A stretch of 64,000 nt of DNA from Plasmopara viticola (Eukaryota > Oomycota > Peronosporomycetes > Peronosporales > Peronosporaceae): positions 1-64,000 of the forward strand of contig MBPM02000113.1 in assembly GCA_001695595.3 (NCBI GenBank). The letters run 5' to 3'. The notes beneath the pieces are model-generated. The model saw only the letters and a program-made list of their open reading frames with translations, made no database searches and was not told where the DNA came from. This document shows positions 11,123 to 22,373 of this stretch, piece after piece; position 1 is the first letter of the stretch, and each line of letters begins with the position of its first letter. The position numbers were made by a program, and so were the translations under genes.

Positions 11123-11195
11123 CGCCCACCGTGGGGCTCGAACCCACGACCACAAGATTAAGAGTCTTGCGCTCTACCGACTGAGCTAGACGGGC
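11123..11195 (-). tRNA. trnK(cuu): tRNA-Lys(CTT)
   Basis: Consensus tRNA; the 5' flank lacks TTCTTCC (reads GGGCACAACAGG). Confidence 0.93.
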
Positions 11196-11418
11196 ACAAC
11201 AGGAACATCGTTACATACAGCATCAATCTTTAATGTCCTCAATCCTATGACTTTGAATTTTAACGGTCCTCTCTGCCGCAATCATGTTCCGACACTCTAC
11301 TTGTGCATCCGATCAGCAACGATCTCTATTTCGCCTTCTAGTTCGTTTCGGTCGGGCTCACACTTCCCTCGTAAAAAAACTGTAGTTCTTACCTAATAAT
11401 TTAAAAGGCATTGGTGGG

Positions 11419-11491
11419 CGCCCACCGTGGGGCTCGAACCCACGACCACAAGATTAAGAGTCTTGCGCTCTACCGACTGAGCTAGACGGGC
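11419..11491 (-). tRNA. trnK(cuu): tRNA-Lys(CTT)
   Basis: Consensus sequence; spacing 296 bp because of the deletion in the preceding flank. Confidence 0.93.
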
Positions 11492-11721
11492 TTCTTCCAC
11501 AACAGGAACATCGTTACATACAGCATCAATCTTTAATGTCCTCAAGCCTATGACTTTGAATTTTAACGGTCCTCTCTGCCGCAATCATGTTCCGACACTC
11601 TACTTGTGCATCCGATCAGCAACGATCTCTATTTCGCCTTCTAGTTCGTTTCGGTCGGGCTCACACTTCCCTCGTAAAAAAACTGTAGTTCTTACCTAAT
11701 AATTTAAAAGGCATTGGTGGG

Positions 11722-11794
11722 CGCCCACCGTGGGGCTCGAACCCACGACCACAAGATTAAGAGTCTTGCGCTCTACCGACTGAGCTAGACGGGC
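11722..11794 (-). tRNA. trnK(cuu): tRNA-Lys(CTT)
   Basis: Consensus sequence; unit spacing 303 bp. Confidence 0.93.
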
Positions 11795-12024
11795 TTCTTC
11801 CACAACAGGAACATCGTTACATACAGCATCAATCTTTAATGTCCTCAAGCCTATGACTTTGTATTTTAACGGTCCTCTCTGCCGCAATCATGTTCCGACA
11901 CTCTACTTGTGCATCCGATCAGCAACGATCTCTATTTCGCCTTCTAGTTCGTTTCGGTCGGGCTCACACTTCCCTCGTAAAAAAACTGTAGTTCTTACCT
12001 AATAATTTAAAAGGCATTGGTGGG

Positions 12025-12097
12025 CGCCCACCGTGGGGCTCGAACCCACGACCACAAGATTAAGAGTCTTGCGCTCTACCGACTGAGCTAGACGGGC
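12025..12097 (-). tRNA. trnK(cuu): tRNA-Lys(CTT)
   Basis: Consensus tRNA with the GGAGCATCGATACATAC flank; last regular copy before the first LINE insertion. Confidence 0.93.
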
Positions 12098-12326
12098 TTC
12101 TTCCACAACAGGAGCATCGATACATACAAAAACAATCTTTCATGTCCTCAAGCCTACAACTTTCTATTTTATCGGTCCTCTCTGCCGCAATTATGTTCCG
12201 ACACTCTACTTGTGCATCCGATCAGCAACGATCTCTATTTCGCCTTCTAGTTCGTTTTGGTCGGGCTCACACTTCCCTCGTAAAAAATTGTAGTTCTTAT
12301 TTAATAATTTTAAAGGCATTGCTGGA

Positions 12327-12399
12327 AGCCCACCGTGGGGCTCGAACCCACGACCACAAGATTAAGAGTCTTGCGCTCTACAGACTGAGCTAGACGGGC
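12327..12399 (-). tRNA. trnK(cuu): tRNA-Lys(CTT) variant beside LINE copy 1
   Basis: Two changes: G73 to U at the discriminator position, and G18 to U in the D loop, which removes half of the conserved G18-Psi55 contact and alters the A box. Its 5' flank has been replaced by the LINE, which starts two bases beyond the tRNA. Function is doubtful. Confidence 0.7.
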
Positions 12400-12402
12400 T
12401 GG

Positions 12403-13804
12403 ACGGCGGCGAGCATTGAGCTGCTGACGTCTGGATTACCTTGCTATGGCGGATGCCACGCAATCGACTTTCTTACAATCTCACCGCTTCGTCACGGCAA
12501 GCTTATCTCACTTGGCCGAAGTGCAATGTGGTGGAGAGAGACGTGGGTGTGTTGGTACAAGACACGATGGAATGTCACGTGGCATGACTTGAGTTTGCAC
12601 GAACGCGCCATGTATGGCCTACATCAGCCAATTTGGTTCCATGCTGATGCTGATCTTCACTACGAGAAGCGAACACGGTCCGATACGGTGGTGGTGCATC
12701 GACGTTGTCTAGGTATGGTCGCCGAACCACAACGAAGCTTTCGTCTCCATATCTCATGTAGCTTCAAACTACGGTCACTCGCTGACTTCAGGTGTGAAGG
12801 TGAAGCGTGGCCAGCTGCAACCACCTTCGTTCAGCGACATATCGACTACACGCTTGTCTCAGTGCGACCGTACACACAGAGGAAGTGGCTGCGCTCGCTG
12901 TACCGGGAAGCGACGCAAATTGTTGACCGCCTCGGAGCACGACAACTTGTACGGGACTCGTCAAGCATAGACGGACATGGTTGCCTGCTTCCACGAGTTG
13001 GCTACAGAAATAAAGCGAAGATATTCTTGATCCCGAAGATTACACGGTCAGCGATCCTGAAAATTGTCTGGGCGCCTGACCCTCCGACGATGAAAATTTA
13101 CTCAAAGCGTGTCGACGACCAACAGATTGAAGCATTCGCGGAGTATCGAAAGCGGCTGCGCCAGATCCTGCTTCCGGTCTTCGAAGACTTGCAATTTCGT
13201 CTTGCGTTTCGCTTGCTACCCGTGCTATCGCGCTTCTGGTTCTTGGAGACGTCACATCCAGGCATCCGTAAATGCGTGCGCGCAGGATGCAAGGCGATAG
13301 AGACTGAGCAGCATTTATTTTTCGACTGCACGCTGGCGTCAAGGCTCTGGTGTCAGATCTTGCAGCTTGTCTCACCGTTCTTTGTCTCTCGACCGTCGTG
13401 GCTTGATATTGCTCTCGCGAACAAGGTGCACGTACGCAACGACTGGGTTCAATGTTCTGGTGTGGTACGAGATGTATGGCATGTGCTTCGAGCTGTGATT
13501 CAACACGATCTGGACGAACCGCAATCGATGCTTGTTCGACGGACGGCAACCGATACCGGTAGCTCCAGCACTTTCGGTCATATTGTCGACTTTCTGTGCG
13601 CACATTCGCTTTTTCCAGCGACACCTGTACGACTGGCAGCTGAGACAAGATCTAAAACAAGTGATTGACTCGCTGAAGATTCATTCCGTGTTTCACAGCT
13701 TCACTTGTAAGCACCCGGGCATCACCCATAACCTGCAAGGCAGCACCACCAAGACCTGTGCGCACATGAACGAATGGACACCGTCTAAAAAAGAACACGG
13801 TTAA
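12403..13804 (+). pseudogene. LINE ORF2 C-terminal relic (zf-RVT region), copy 1
   Basis: An open frame runs from the element edge (12403) to 13668; the first ATG is at 12526, giving 380 residues from there. It contains a CX4CX7HX4C zinc-binding motif (C250, C255, H263, C268 counted from that ATG) with HLFFDC, the signature of the zf-RVT domain near the C-terminus of plant- and oomycete-type LINE polymerases. No reverse transcriptase or endonuclease core is present. The natural C-terminus (motif TIWTNRNRCLFDGRQP) lies in another frame that ends at 13804, so a frameshift around 13447 is shared by all copies. Here the Trp before that motif is a TGA stop. This is a dead fragment. Confidence 0.75.
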
Positions 13805-14637
13805 TGTCGGCAAATATTGAGTTCATTCCAATCGTTTAAAAAACCGTCGTCCGAAGCTGTAAGTGCTATCTGGTCGGGCAGCCTGCCGGGCGCCCTTACG
13901 GGTAAAGCCTCATCACTTGAAGAACGTCCGAATTTTCTGGGGTCCGCTGCCGCAAGTCTCGCACTTGATGTAGCCATACGGTGCACCTGGAGGGTAACTG
14001 GATACGAGCCAGCCGCGGAAAAGACCGGAAAAGGAAGCGCCTGCTTCAAAGCAGTGAGAAAGCGGCTTCGTAAGTCAAGAGCTTTGTCTTCTGTGAACCC
14101 TGGGGGGCCAAGGGTACCTTGATGAAGTCTGAGAGCTGAATCCCAGTGGTTATGGTGACCCGAAGAGGTCTAAGCGGCCAATTTACCTGTGGGGCCATAC
14201 CGGTCACTTTTTTATATTTACTGTGAGGACTGGAGAATCAAGAATTTTTTCACTCTTAACGACGAATAAGAAGCGAGGGATTTTTTATCTTATAAGGTAT
14301 AACGATCCCAAAAGTGGGTCGGCCCACGGATAGGGCTGCGGATTACGCCGTCGCGAAACGACGCGACAGTGTGCTCTAAGACCGGACTTCCGTTTAAGCA
14401 CCTGAAGTGTTGATACGCGTAAGCAATTGGCATGCAATGGGCGCTGTATGTGCTGCCCAAGTGCCAAAAGTTTCGGCTGTTGATCGACCGCGGTTATCGA
14501 GCAACGTTGCCACGTACAAAGGGTCTAAAAGGCCTTCTTCGCCCGAAGTTGAAGTCGAAACGGGGGCAAAAGTGTAGAACCGAAACCCTCCCAGGCCAGT
14601 GATTGGATGAACTTAAAACAATACGTGGCAAAATAAA

Positions 14638-14672
14638 TTATGTAATTTCCTTTTTTTGAGGAAATTACATAA
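14638..14672. other. 13-bp inverted repeat in the LINE 3' region, representative
   Basis: TTATGTAATTTCC, a 9-base T-rich loop, then GGAAATTACATAA, about 130 bp before the 3' end of the element. It would fold into a stable hairpin in the transcript. The left arm has eroded in copies 3, 7, 8 and 9. LINE reverse transcriptases can recognise 3' structures, so this is a candidate recognition element (inference). Confidence 0.55.
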
Positions 14673-15045
14673 ATTTTTGTATATTGCTATTTTGGGGGAA
14701 AATGCATAATTATATAAAGTACACTAGAGTAGTAGAACAGATACTACGCCAGGCAAGTTGGGTAGACATTCGCATATATTACATAATATAGACGACCTTC
14801 AACTGAGCTAGACGGGCTTCTTCCACAACAGGAACATCGTTACATACAGCATCAATCTCTAATGTCCTCAAGCCTATGACTTTGTATTTTAACGGTCCTC
14901 TCTGCCGCAATCATGTTCCGACACTCTACTTGTGCATCCGATCTGCAACGATCTCCATTTCGCCTTTAAGTTGTTTCGGTCGGGTTCACACTTCCCTCGT
15001 AAAAAACTGTAGTTTTTACCTAATAATTTAAAAGGCATTGGTGGG

Positions 15046-15118
15046 CGCCCACCGTGGGGCTCGAACCCACGACCACAAGATTAAGAGTCTTGCGCTCTAC
15101 CGACTGAGCTAGACGGGC
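15046..15118 (-). tRNA. trnK(cuu): tRNA-Lys(CTT)
   Basis: Consensus tRNA. It is the first full copy after LINE copy 1, at normal spacing from the 16-base tRNA remnant left at 14802. Confidence 0.92.
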
Positions 15119-15348
15119 TTCTTCCACAACAGGAACATCGTTACATACAGCATCAATCTTTAATGTCCTCAAGCCTATGACTTTTCTTTTTAACGGTCCT
15201 CTCTGCCGCAATCATGTTCCGACACTCTGCTTGTGCATCCGTTCAGCAAAGATCTCTATTTCGCCTTCTAGTTCGTTTTGGTCGGGCTCACACTTCCCTC
15301 GTAAAAAAACTGTAGTTTTTACCTTATAATTTAAAAGGCATTGGTGGG

Positions 15349-15421
15349 CGCCCACCGTGGAGCTCGAACCCACGACCACAAGATTAAGCGTCATGCGCTC
15401 TACCGACTGAGCTAGACGGGC
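15349..15421 (-). tRNA. tRNA-Lys(CTT) variant, U29/G33/U61
   Basis: A29 to U makes a U-U mismatch in the anticodon stem, U33 to G removes the nearly universal U33, and C61 to U weakens the conserved G53-C61 pair and the B box. The anticodon is still CTT. Probably non-functional. Confidence 0.6.
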
Positions 15422-15650
15422 TTCTTCCACAACAGGAACATCGTTACATACAGGATCAATCTTTAATGTCCTCAAGCCTATGACTTTGTATTTTAACGGT
15501 CCTCTCTACCGCAATCATGTTCCGACACTCTGCTTGTGCATCCGTTCAGCAACGATCTCTATTTCGCCTTCTAGTTCGTTTTGGTCGGGCTCACACTTCC
15601 CTCGTAAAAAATTGTAGCTCTTATTTTATAATTTTAAAGGCATTGCTGGA

Positions 15651-15723
15651 AGCCCACCGTGGGGCTCGAACCCACGACCACAAGATTAAGAGTCTTGCGC
15701 TCTACAGACTGAGCTAGACGGGC
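15651..15723 (-). tRNA. tRNA-Lys(CTT) variant beside LINE copy 2
   Basis: Same U73 and U18 changes as the copy at 12327; it abuts the LINE. Confidence 0.7.
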
Positions 15724-15724
15724 T

Positions 15725-18126
15725 GGACGGCGGCGAGCATTGAGCTGCTGACGTCTGGATTACCTTGCTATGGCGGATGCCACGCAATCGACTTTCTTAC
15801 AATCTCACCGCTTCGTCACGGCAAGCTTATCTCACTTGGCCGAAGTGCAATGTGGTGGAGAGAGACGTGGGTGTGTTGGTACAAGACACGATGGAATGTC
15901 ACGTGGCATGACTTGAGTTTGCACGAACGCGCCATGTATGGCCTACATCAGCCAATTTGGTTCCATGCTGATGCTGATCTTCACTACGAGAAGCGAACAC
16001 GGTCCGATACGGTGGTGGTGCATCGACGTTGTCTAGGTATGGTCGCCGAACCACAACGAAGCTTTCGTCTCCATATCTCATGTAGCTTCAAACTACGGTC
16101 ACTCGCTGACTTCAGGTGTGAAGGTGAAGCGTGGCCAGCTGCAACCACCTTCGTTCAGCGACATATCGACTACACGCTTGTCTCAGTGCGACCGTACACA
16201 CAGAGGAAGTGGCTGCGCTCGCTGTACCGGGAAGCGACGCAAATTGTTGACCGCCTCGGAGCACGACAACTTGTACGGGACTCGTCAAGCATAGACGGAC
16301 ATGGTTGCCTGCTTCCACGAGTTGGCTACAGAAATAAAGCGAAGATATTCTTGATCCCGAAGATTACACGGTCAGCGATCCTGAAAATTGTCTGGGCGCC
16401 TGACCCCTCCGACGATGAAAATTTACTCAAAGCGTGTCGACGACCAACAGATTGAAGCATTCGCGGAGTATCGAAAGCGGCTGCGCCAGATCCTGCTTCC
16501 GGTCTTCGAAGACTTGCAATTTCGTCTTGCGTTTCGCTTGCTACCCGTGCTATCGCGCTTCTGGTTCTTGGAGACGTCACATCCAGGCATCCGTAAATGC
16601 GTGCGCGCAGGATGCAAGGCGATAGAGACTGAGCAGCATTTATTTTTCGACTGCACGCTGGCGTCAAGGCTCTGGTGTCAGATCTTGCAGCTTGTCTCAC
16701 CGTTCTTTGTCTCTCGACCGTCGTGGCTTGATATTGCTCTCGCGAACAAGGTGCACGTACGCAACGACTGGGTTCAATGTTCTGGTGTGGTACGAGATGT
16801 ATGGCATGTGCTTCGAGCTGTGATTCAACACGATCTGGACGAACCGCAATCGATGCTTGTTCGACGGACGGCAACCGATACCGGTAGCTCCAGCACTTTC
16901 GGTCATATTGTCGACTTTCTGTGCGCACATTCGCTTTTTCCAGCGACACCTGTACGACTGGCAGCTGAGACAAGATCTAAAACAGTGATTGACTCGCTGA
17001 AGATTCATTCCGTGTTTCACAGCTTCACTTGTAAGCACCCGGGCATCACCCATAACCTGCAAGGCAGCACCACCAAGACCTGTGCGCACATGAACGAATG
17101 GACACCGTCTAAAAAAGAACACGGTTAATGTCGGCAAATATTGAGTTCATTCCAATCGTTTAAAAAACCGTCGTCCGAAGCTGTAAGTGCTATCTGGTCG
17201 GGCAGCCTGCCGGGCGCCCTTACGGGTAAAGCCTCATCACTTGAAGAACGTCCGAATTTTCTGGGGTCCGCTGCCGCAAGTCTCGCACTTGATGTAGCCA
17301 TACGGTGCACCTGGAGGGTAACTGGATACGAGCCAGCCGCGGAAAAGACCGGAAAAGGAAGCGCCTGCTTCAAAGCAGTGAGAAAGCGGCTTCGTAAGTC
17401 AAGAGCTTTGTCTTCTGTGAACCCTGGGGGGCCAAGGGTACCTTGATGAAGTCTGAGAGCTGAATCCCAGTGGTTATGGTGACCCGAAGAGGTCTAAGCG
17501 GCCAATTTACCTGTGGGGCCATACCGGTCACTTTTTTTATATTTACTGTGAGGACTGGAGAATCAAGAATTTTTTCACTCTTAACGACGAATAAGAAGCG
17601 AGGGATTTTTTATCTTATAAGGTATAACGATCCCAAAAGTGGGTCGGCCCACGGATAGGGCTGCGGATTACGCCGTCGCGAAACGACGCGACAGTGTGCT
17701 CTAAGACCGGACTTCCGTTGAAGCACCTGAAGTGTTGATACGCGTAAGCAATTGGCATGCAATGGGCGCTGTATGTGCTGCCCAAGTGCCAAAAGTTTCG
17801 GCTGTTGATCGACCGCGGTTATCGAGCAACGTTGCCACGTACAAAGGGTCTAAAAGGCCTTCTTCGCCCGAAGTTGAAGTCGAAACGGGGGCAAAAGTGT
17901 AGAACCGAAACCCTCCCAGGCCAGTGATTGGATGAACTTAAAACAATACGTGGCAAAATAAATTATGTAATTTCCTTTTTTTGAGGAAATTACATAAATT
18001 TTTGTATATTGCTATTTTGGGGGAAAATGCATAATTATATAAAGTACACTAGAGTAGTAGAACAGATACTACGCCAGGCAAGTTGGGTAGACATTCGCCT
18101 ATATTACATAATATAGACGACCTTCA
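15725..18126 (+). mobile_element. 5'-truncated LINE fragment, copy 2
   Basis: 2402 bp between 17-bp repeats at 15708-15724 and 18127-18143. It is nearly identical to copy 3, and the whole 3325-bp unit around it is repeated next door, so this is a recent tandem duplication. Confidence 0.85.
15727..17128 (+). pseudogene. LINE ORF2 C-terminal relic, copy 2
   Basis: One extra C at about 16410 (GACCCCTCC) shifts the frame, so the first part stops at 16455 and the zf-RVT part continues in a second frame (16388-17128). One A fewer at about 16981 (AAAACAGTG, where copy 1 has AAAACAAGTG) fuses that frame to the natural C-terminal frame, giving 246 codons. Confidence 0.7.
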
Positions 18127-18370
18127 ACTGAGCTAGACGGGCTTCTTCCACAACAGGAACATCGTTACATACAGCATCAATCTCTAATGTCCTCAAGCCT
18201 ATGACTTTGTATTTTAACGGTCCTCTCTGCCGCAATCATGTTCCGACACTCTACTTGTGCATCCGATCTGCAACGATCTCCATTTCGCCTTTAAGTTGTT
18301 TCGGTCGGGTTCACACTTCCCTCGTAAAAAACTGTAGTTTTTACCTAATAATTTAAAAGGCATTGGTGGG

Positions 18371-18443
18371 CGCCCACCGTGGGGCTCGAACCCACGACCA
18401 CAAGATTAAGAGTCTTGCGCTCTACCGACTGAGCTAGACGGGC
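18371..18443 (-). tRNA. trnK(cuu): tRNA-Lys(CTT)
   Basis: Consensus tRNA; counterpart of the copy at 15046. Confidence 0.92.
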
Positions 18444-18673
18444 TTCTTCCACAACAGGAACATCGTTACATACAGCATCAATCTTTAATGTCCTCAAGCC
18501 TATGACTTTTCTTTTTAACGGTCCTCTCTGCCGCAATCATGTTCCGACACTCTGCTTGTGCATCCGTTCAGCAAAGATCTCTATTTCGCCTTCTAGTTCG
18601 TTTTGGTCGGGCTCACACTTCCCTCGTAAAAAAACTGTAGTTTTTACCTTATAATTTAAAAGGCATTGGTGGG

Positions 18674-18746
18674 CGCCCACCGTGGAGCTCGAACCCACGA
18701 CCACAAGATTAAGCGTCATGCGCTCTACCGACTGAGCTAGACGGGC
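18674..18746 (-). tRNA. tRNA-Lys(CTT) variant, U29/G33/U61
   Basis: Same three changes as the copy at 15349. Confidence 0.6.
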
Positions 18747-18975
18747 TTCTTCCACAACAGGAACATCGTTACATACAGGATCAATCTTTAATGTCCTCAA
18801 GCCTATGACTTTGTATTTTAACGGTCCTCTCTACCGCAATCATGTTCCGACACTCTGCTTGTGCATCCGTTCAGCAACGATCTCTATTTCGCCTTCTAGT
18901 TCGTTTTGGTCGGGCTCACACTTCCCTCGTAAAAAATTGTAGCTCTTATTTTATAATTTTAAAGGCATTGCTGGA

Positions 18976-19048
18976 AGCCCACCGTGGGGCTCGAACCCAC
19001 GACCACAAGATTAAGAGTCTTGCGCTCTACAGACTGAGCTAGACGGGC
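18976..19048 (-). tRNA. tRNA-Lys(CTT) variant beside LINE copy 3
   Basis: Same U73 and U18 changes as at 12327 and 15651. Confidence 0.7.
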
Positions 19049-19049
19049 T

Positions 19050-21452
19050 GGACGGCGGCGAGCATTGAGCTGCTGACGTCTGGATTACCTTGCTATGGCG
19101 GATGCCACGCAATCGACTTTCTTACAATCTCACCGCTTCGTCACGGCAAGCTTATCTCACTTGGCCGAAGTGCAATGTGGTGGAGAGAGACGTGGGTGTG
19201 TTGGTACAAGACACGATGGAATGTCACGTGGCATGACTTGAGTTTGCACGAACGCGCCATGTATGGCCTACATCAGCCAATTTGGTTCCATGCTGATGCT
19301 GATCTTCACTACGAGAAGCGAACACGGTCCGATACGGTGGTGGTGCATCGACGTTGTCTAGGTATGGTCGCCGAACCACAACGAAGCTTTCGTCTCCATA
19401 TCTCATGTAGCTTCAAACTACGGTCACTCGCTGACTTCAGGTGTGAAGGTGAAGCGTGGCCAGCTGCAACCACCTTCGTTCAGCGACATATCGACTACAC
19501 GCTTGTCTCAGTGCGACCGTACACACAGAGGAAGTGGCTGCGCTCGCTGTACCGGGAAGCGACGCAAATTGTTGACCGCCTCGGAGCACGACAACTTGTA
19601 CGGGACTCGTCAAGCATAGACGGACATGGTTGCCTGCTTCCACGAGTTGGCTACAGAAATAAAGCGAAGATATTCTTGATCCCGAAGATTACACGGTCAG
19701 CGATCCTGAAAATTGTCTGGGCGCCTGACCCCTCCGACGATGAAAATTTACTCAAAGCGTGTCGACGACCAACAGATTGAAGCATTCGCGGAGTATCGAA
19801 AGCGGCTGCGCCAGATCCTGCTTCCGGTCTTCGAAGACTTGCAATTTCGTCTTGCGTTTCGCTTGCTACCCGTGCTATCGCGCTTCTGGTTCTTGGAGAC
19901 GTCACATCCAGGCATCCGTAAATGCGTGCGCGCAGGATGCAAGGCGATAGAGACTGAGCAGCATTTATTTTTCGACTGCACGCTGGCGTCAAGGCTCTGG
20001 TGTCAGATCTTGCAGCTTGTCTCACCGTTCTTTGTCTCTCGACCGTCGTGGCTTGATATTGCTCTCGCGGACAAGGTGCACGTACGCAACGACTGGGTTC
20101 AATGTTCTGGTGTGGTACGAGATGTATGGCATGTGCTTCGAGCTGTGATTCAACACGATCTGGACGAACCGCAATCGATGCTTGTTCGACGGACGGCAAC
20201 CGATACCGGTAGCTCCAGCACTTTCGGTCATATTGTCGACTTTCTGTGCGCACATTCGCTTTTTCCAGCGACACCTGTACGACTGGCAGCTGAGACAAGA
20301 TCTAAAACAAGTGATTGACTCGCTGAAGATTCATTCCGTGTTTCACAGCTTCACTTGTAAGCACCCGGGCATCACCCATAACCTGCAAGGCAGCACCACC
20401 AAGACCTGTGCGCACATGAACGAATGGACACCGTCTAAAAAAGAACACGGTTAATGTCGGCAAATATTGAGTTCATTCCAATCGTTTAAAAAACCGTCGT
20501 CCGAAGCTGTAAGTGCTATCTGGTCGGGCAGCCTGCCGGGCGCCCTTACGGGTAAAGCCTCATCACTTGAAGAACGTCCGAATTTTCTGGGGTCCGCTGC
20601 CGCAAGTCTCGCACTTGATGTAGCCATACGGTGCACCTGGAGGGAAACTGGATACGAGCCAGCCGCGGAAAAGACCGGAAAAGGAAGCGCCTGCTTCAAA
20701 GCAGTGAGAAAGCGGCTTCGTAAGTCAAGAGCTTTGTCTTCTGTGAACCCTGGGGGGCCAAGGGTACCTTGATGAAGTCTGAGAGCTGAATCCCAGTGGT
20801 TATGGTGACCCGAAGAGGTCTAAACGGCCAATTTACCTGTGGGGCCATACCGGTCACTTTTTTTATATTTACTGTGAGGACTGGAGAATCAAGAATTTTT
20901 TCACTCTTCACGACGAATAAGAAGCGAGGGATTTTTTATCTTATAAGGTATAACGATCCCAAAAGTGGGTCGGCCCACGGATAGGGCTGCGGATTACGCC
21001 GTCGCGAAACGACGCGACAGTGTGCTCTAAGACCGGACTTCCGTTTAAGCACCTGAAGTGTTGATACGCGTAAGCAATTGGCATGCAATGGGCGCTGTAT
21101 GTGCTGCCCAAGTGCTAAAAGTTTCGGCTGTTGATCGACCGCGGTTATCGAGCAACGTTGCCACGTACAAAGGGTCTAAAAGGCCTTCTTCGCCCGAAGT
21201 TGAAGTCGAAACGGGGGCAAAAGTGTAGAACCGAAACCCTCCCAGACCAGTGATTGGATGAACTTAAAACAATACGTGGCAAACATAAATTATGTAATTT
21301 CTTTTTTTTTAGGAAATTACATAAATTTTTGTATATTGCTATTTTGGGGAAAATGCATAATTATATAAAGTACACTAGAGTAGTAGAACAGATACTACGC
21401 CAGGCAAGTTGGGTAGACATTCGCCTATATTACATAATATAGACGACCTTCA
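19050..21452 (+). mobile_element. 5'-truncated LINE fragment, copy 3
   Basis: 2403 bp between 17-bp repeats at 19033-19049 and 21453-21469. It has a few private substitutions, for example GCGGACAAGG at about 20070 where the others have GCGAACAAGG. Confidence 0.85.
19052..20454 (+). pseudogene. LINE ORF2 C-terminal relic, copy 3
   Basis: It has the same extra C as copy 2, so frames 19052-19780 and 19713-20318 together cover the region; the C-terminal RNR-motif frame ends at 20454. Confidence 0.7.
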
Positions 21453-21697
21453 ACTGAGCTAGACGGGCTTCTTCCACAACAGGAACATCGTTACATACAG
21501 CATCAATCTTTAATGTCCTCAAGCCTATGACTTTGTATTTTAACGGTCCTCTCTGCCGCAATCATGTTCCGACACTCTACTTGTGCATCCGATCTGCAAC
21601 GAACTCCATTTCGCCTTTAAGTTGTTTCGGTCGGGTTCACACTTCCCTCGTAAAAAAACTGTAGTTTTTACCTAATAATTTAGAAGGCATTGGTGGG

Positions 21698-21769
21698 CGC
21701 CCACCGTGGGGCTCGAACCCACAAACACAAGATTAAAGTTTTGCGCTCTACCGACTGAGCTAGACGGGC
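21698..21769 (-). pseudogene. 72-nt tRNA-Lys-like copy with six-base anticodon loop
   Basis: One anticodon-loop base is deleted and the anticodon region reads CAAAA-CTTTAA-TCTTG, with an A-C mismatch in the stem. The variable loop is also changed and the first T4 terminator is broken. D and T arms are intact. First member of a family of eight such copies. Confidence 0.65.
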
Positions 21770-21998
21770 TTCTTCCACAACAGGAACATCGTTACATTCA
21801 GCATCAATCTTCAATGTTATCAAGCCTATGACTTTGAATTATAAAGGTCCTTTGTGCCGCAATCGTGTTCCGGCACTCTACTATGACTTCCGATCAGCAA
21901 CGATGTTTATTTCGCCCATTAGTTCGTTTCGGTCGGGTTCACACTTCCCTCCTAAAAAGCCGTAGCCCTTACCTAATAGTTCAAAATGCATTGGTGGG

Positions 21999-22071
21999 CG
22001 CCCTTCGTGGGGCTCGAACCCACGACCACAAGATTAAGAGTCTTGCGCTTTCCCGACTGGGCTAGACGGGC
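21999..22071 (-). tRNA. Degenerate tRNA-Lys(CTT) copy
   Basis: The acceptor stem carries GAAGGGC (a G5-A68 mismatch). The D stem has C12 and A22, giving two mismatches. The anticodon arm is intact. Probably not functional. Confidence 0.55.
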
Positions 22072-22300
22072 TTCTTCCACAACAGGAGCATCGATACATA
22101 CAGAAACAATCTTTAATGTCCTCAAGCCTATGACTTTGAATTTTAACGGTCCTCTCTGCCGCAATTATGTTTCGACACTCTACTTGTGCATCCGATCAGC
22201 AACGATCTCTATTTCGCCTTCTAGTTCGTTTCGGTCGGGCTCACACTTCCCTCGTAAAAAACTGTAGTTCTTATTTAATAATTTAAAAGGCATTGGTGGG

Positions 22301-22373
22301 CGCCCACCGTGGAGCTCGAACCCACGACCACAAGATTAAGAGTCATGCGCTCTACCGACTGAGCTAGACGGGC
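22301..22373 (-). tRNA. tRNA-Lys(CTT) variant, U29/U61
   Basis: U-U mismatch at 29-41 in the anticodon stem and a G53-U61 wobble in the T stem, which also alters the B box. Confidence 0.65.

Larger units (their letters stand above)
1..12400 (-). repeat. Tandem array of ~302-bp tRNA-Lys(CTT) units, uninterrupted part
   Basis: Forty-one tRNA-sized copies follow one another with start-to-start spacing of 296-309 bp, mostly 302 or 303. Each unit is a minus-strand tRNA followed by about 229 bp of spacer. The spacer includes recurring blocks such as CAACAGGAACATCGTTACAT, GTCCTCAAGCCTATGACTTT and TGCATCCGATCAGCAACGAT. Thirty-seven of the 41 tRNA copies are identical and the spacers differ by few substitutions and small indels, mainly in the stretch around TTCTAGTTCGTTTCGG. 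The window begins inside a unit: positions 1-12 are the 5' end of another tRNA copy. Copy number and homogeneity resemble rDNA-type arrays kept alike by unequal exchange or gene conversion (inference). Confidence 0.95.
12401..14801 (+). mobile_element. 5'-truncated LINE fragment, copy 1
   Basis: 2401 bp, opposite in orientation to the tRNAs. It is flanked by direct 17-bp copies of ACTGAGCTAGACGGGCT (12384-12400 and 14802-14818), which are the first 16 bases of the tRNA plus one flanking base. This is the target-site duplication of a single insertion. The left end opens directly into a reading frame with no start, as expected of 5' truncation during target-primed reverse transcription. The right end has no poly(A) tail and ends GACGACCTTCA. 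About 1 kb of 3' region follows the coding relic and carries a hairpin at 14638-14672. Compared with copies 4-9, this copy lacks 12 bp near 13085. Confidence 0.85.

Noticed and set aside
545..12393. Recurrent 60-119 codon minus-strand frames containing [22 protein letters not shown], and plus-strand frames containing [21 protein letters not shown]
   Set aside because: They are translations of the tRNA sequence and its spacer. The frame length simply follows spacer substitutions, and the conserved part is the cloverleaf itself.
1..12400. CRISPR-like array, because of regular repeats
   Set aside because: The repeat is 302 bp with a tRNA and a near-identical spacer. CRISPR arrays have short repeats and unique spacers, and the setting is eukaryotic.
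12788..13648. Minus-strand frames of 68-290 codons opposite the LINE coding relic, repeated in all nine copies
   Set aside because: They overlap the zf-RVT coding relic on the other strand, show no domain, and are shadows of it.
13817..14122. 101-codon plus-strand frame in the LINE 3' region, conserved in all copies
   Set aside because: Conservation only reflects recent copying of the whole block. No recognisable domain, and an 82-codon frame covers the same bases on the other strand.
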